A stretch of DNA of 41,205 bases from Spirochaetota bacterium (GTDB taxonomy: Bacteria; Spirochaetota; Spirochaetia; DSM-27196; PWMO01): positions 1 through 41,205 of the forward strand of contig JAAAOR010000114.1 of NCBI GenBank assembly GCA_009908735.1, given 5' to 3'. The notes below the pieces were generated by a model that was given only the letters and a program-made list of their open reading frames with translations, was not told the origin of the DNA and did no database searches. Numbering within the stretch: position 1 is the first letter of the stretch; the number at the start of each line of letters is the position of its first letter. The translations under genes and the position numbers were made by a program. Below, piece after piece: positions 41,135 through 41,205 of the stretch.

Positions 41135-41205
41135 GTAAGGCGGACGAACCGGTGCGATGGGGCATCATCGGCTGCGGGGATGTGACCGAGAAGAAGAGCG
41201 GTCCC
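41131..41205 (+). CDS. Gfo/Idh/MocA family oxidoreductase, N-terminal fragment
   Basis: Only 25 codons are in the window; the gene runs past the edge. The visible part has V-R-W-G-I-I-G-C-G-D-V-T, the nucleotide-binding start typical of Gfo/Idh/MocA sugar dehydrogenases, then E-K-K-S-G-P, a common continuation in that family. GAGGTGGGCG lies before the ATG, which overlaps the upstream stop. Substrate cannot be judged. Confidence 0.8.
   Translation, partial: MSKADEPVRWGIIGCGDVTEKKSGP

Overview
The window is a GC-rich, densely coding bacterial segment (about 40 protein genes, almost no spare DNA, no RNA genes, no mobile elements, no CRISPR). A free-living spirochaete (Spirochaetota) fits best. 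The mevalonate genes stand in the order HMG-CoA synthase, type 2 IPP isomerase, HMG-CoA reductase, diphosphomevalonate decarboxylase, phosphomevalonate kinase, mevalonate kinase, which is the arrangement known from Borrelia. The Rnf operon, the small membrane, TPR and coiled-coil proteins and the PAS/HPt signalling parts also agree. The lineage is an inference; nothing in the window names the species.

Layout. 1-5817 (minus): a seven-gene unit of a divergent PAP2-family membrane protein, an unrecognised polytopic membrane protein and rnfC-D-G-E-A (rnfA runs off the edge). 5883-9235 (plus): an RluC/RluD-type pseudouridine synthase, a P-loop protein with an Asp23-like tail, and a secreted protein with a degenerate peptidase-like region and TPRs. 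9331-11953 (minus): pcnB-type nucleotidyltransferase and a mercuric-reductase-like flavoenzyme. 12099-13769 (plus): a MutS-family ATPase. 13865-17910 (minus): mnmA, a small alarmone hydrolase, a dusA-like gene with an apparent internal deletion, a methyltransferase and an esterase. 18056-24469 (plus): the complete mevalonate operon, but with mvaD broken. 24494-26542: a short-chain dehydrogenase and, divergently, a tRNA-queuosine mannosyltransferase-like glycosyltransferase. 26618-28776 (minus): PAS histidine kinase and a beta-hydroxyacid dehydrogenase. 28996-30616 (plus): metallopeptidase-like protein, glutaredoxin-like protein and ferredoxin-thioredoxin reductase catalytic subunit. 30639-31001 (minus) HPt; 31154-32659 (plus) glpK. 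32788-37392 (minus): CDP-alcohol phosphatidyltransferase, 5-formyl-THF cyclo-ligase, a coiled-coil protein, a MEDS/LuxR regulator and an alarmone synthetase with TPRs. 37546-41205: MFS transporter, PfkB sugar kinase, and a 2-hydroxyacid dehydrogenase followed by the start of a Gfo/Idh/MocA dehydrogenase.

Themes. Rnf (ferredoxin:NAD oxidoreductase) and the FTR/glutaredoxin pair both use reduced ferredoxin, which suggests anaerobic metabolism. Isoprenoid supply is by the mevalonate route. Alarmone turnover is represented by a synthetase and a separate hydrolase 16 kb apart. RNA maturation is well represented (pseudouridine synthase, PcnB, Dus, MnmA, mannosyltransferase-like protein).

The most noteworthy observations are (i) mvaD, where two reading frames share one 15-nt stretch in a way that points to an out-of-frame deletion between direct repeats; (ii) a dusA lacking about 30 residues of the barrel; (iii) a recurring arrangement in which genes without a Shine-Dalgarno sequence have a sigma70-like -10 box only 5-10 nt before the start codon, suggesting leaderless mRNAs; (iv) a MEDS/LuxR regulator next to a TPR-bearing alarmone synthetase; (v) three 14-bp AT-rich repeats ahead of the FTR gene.
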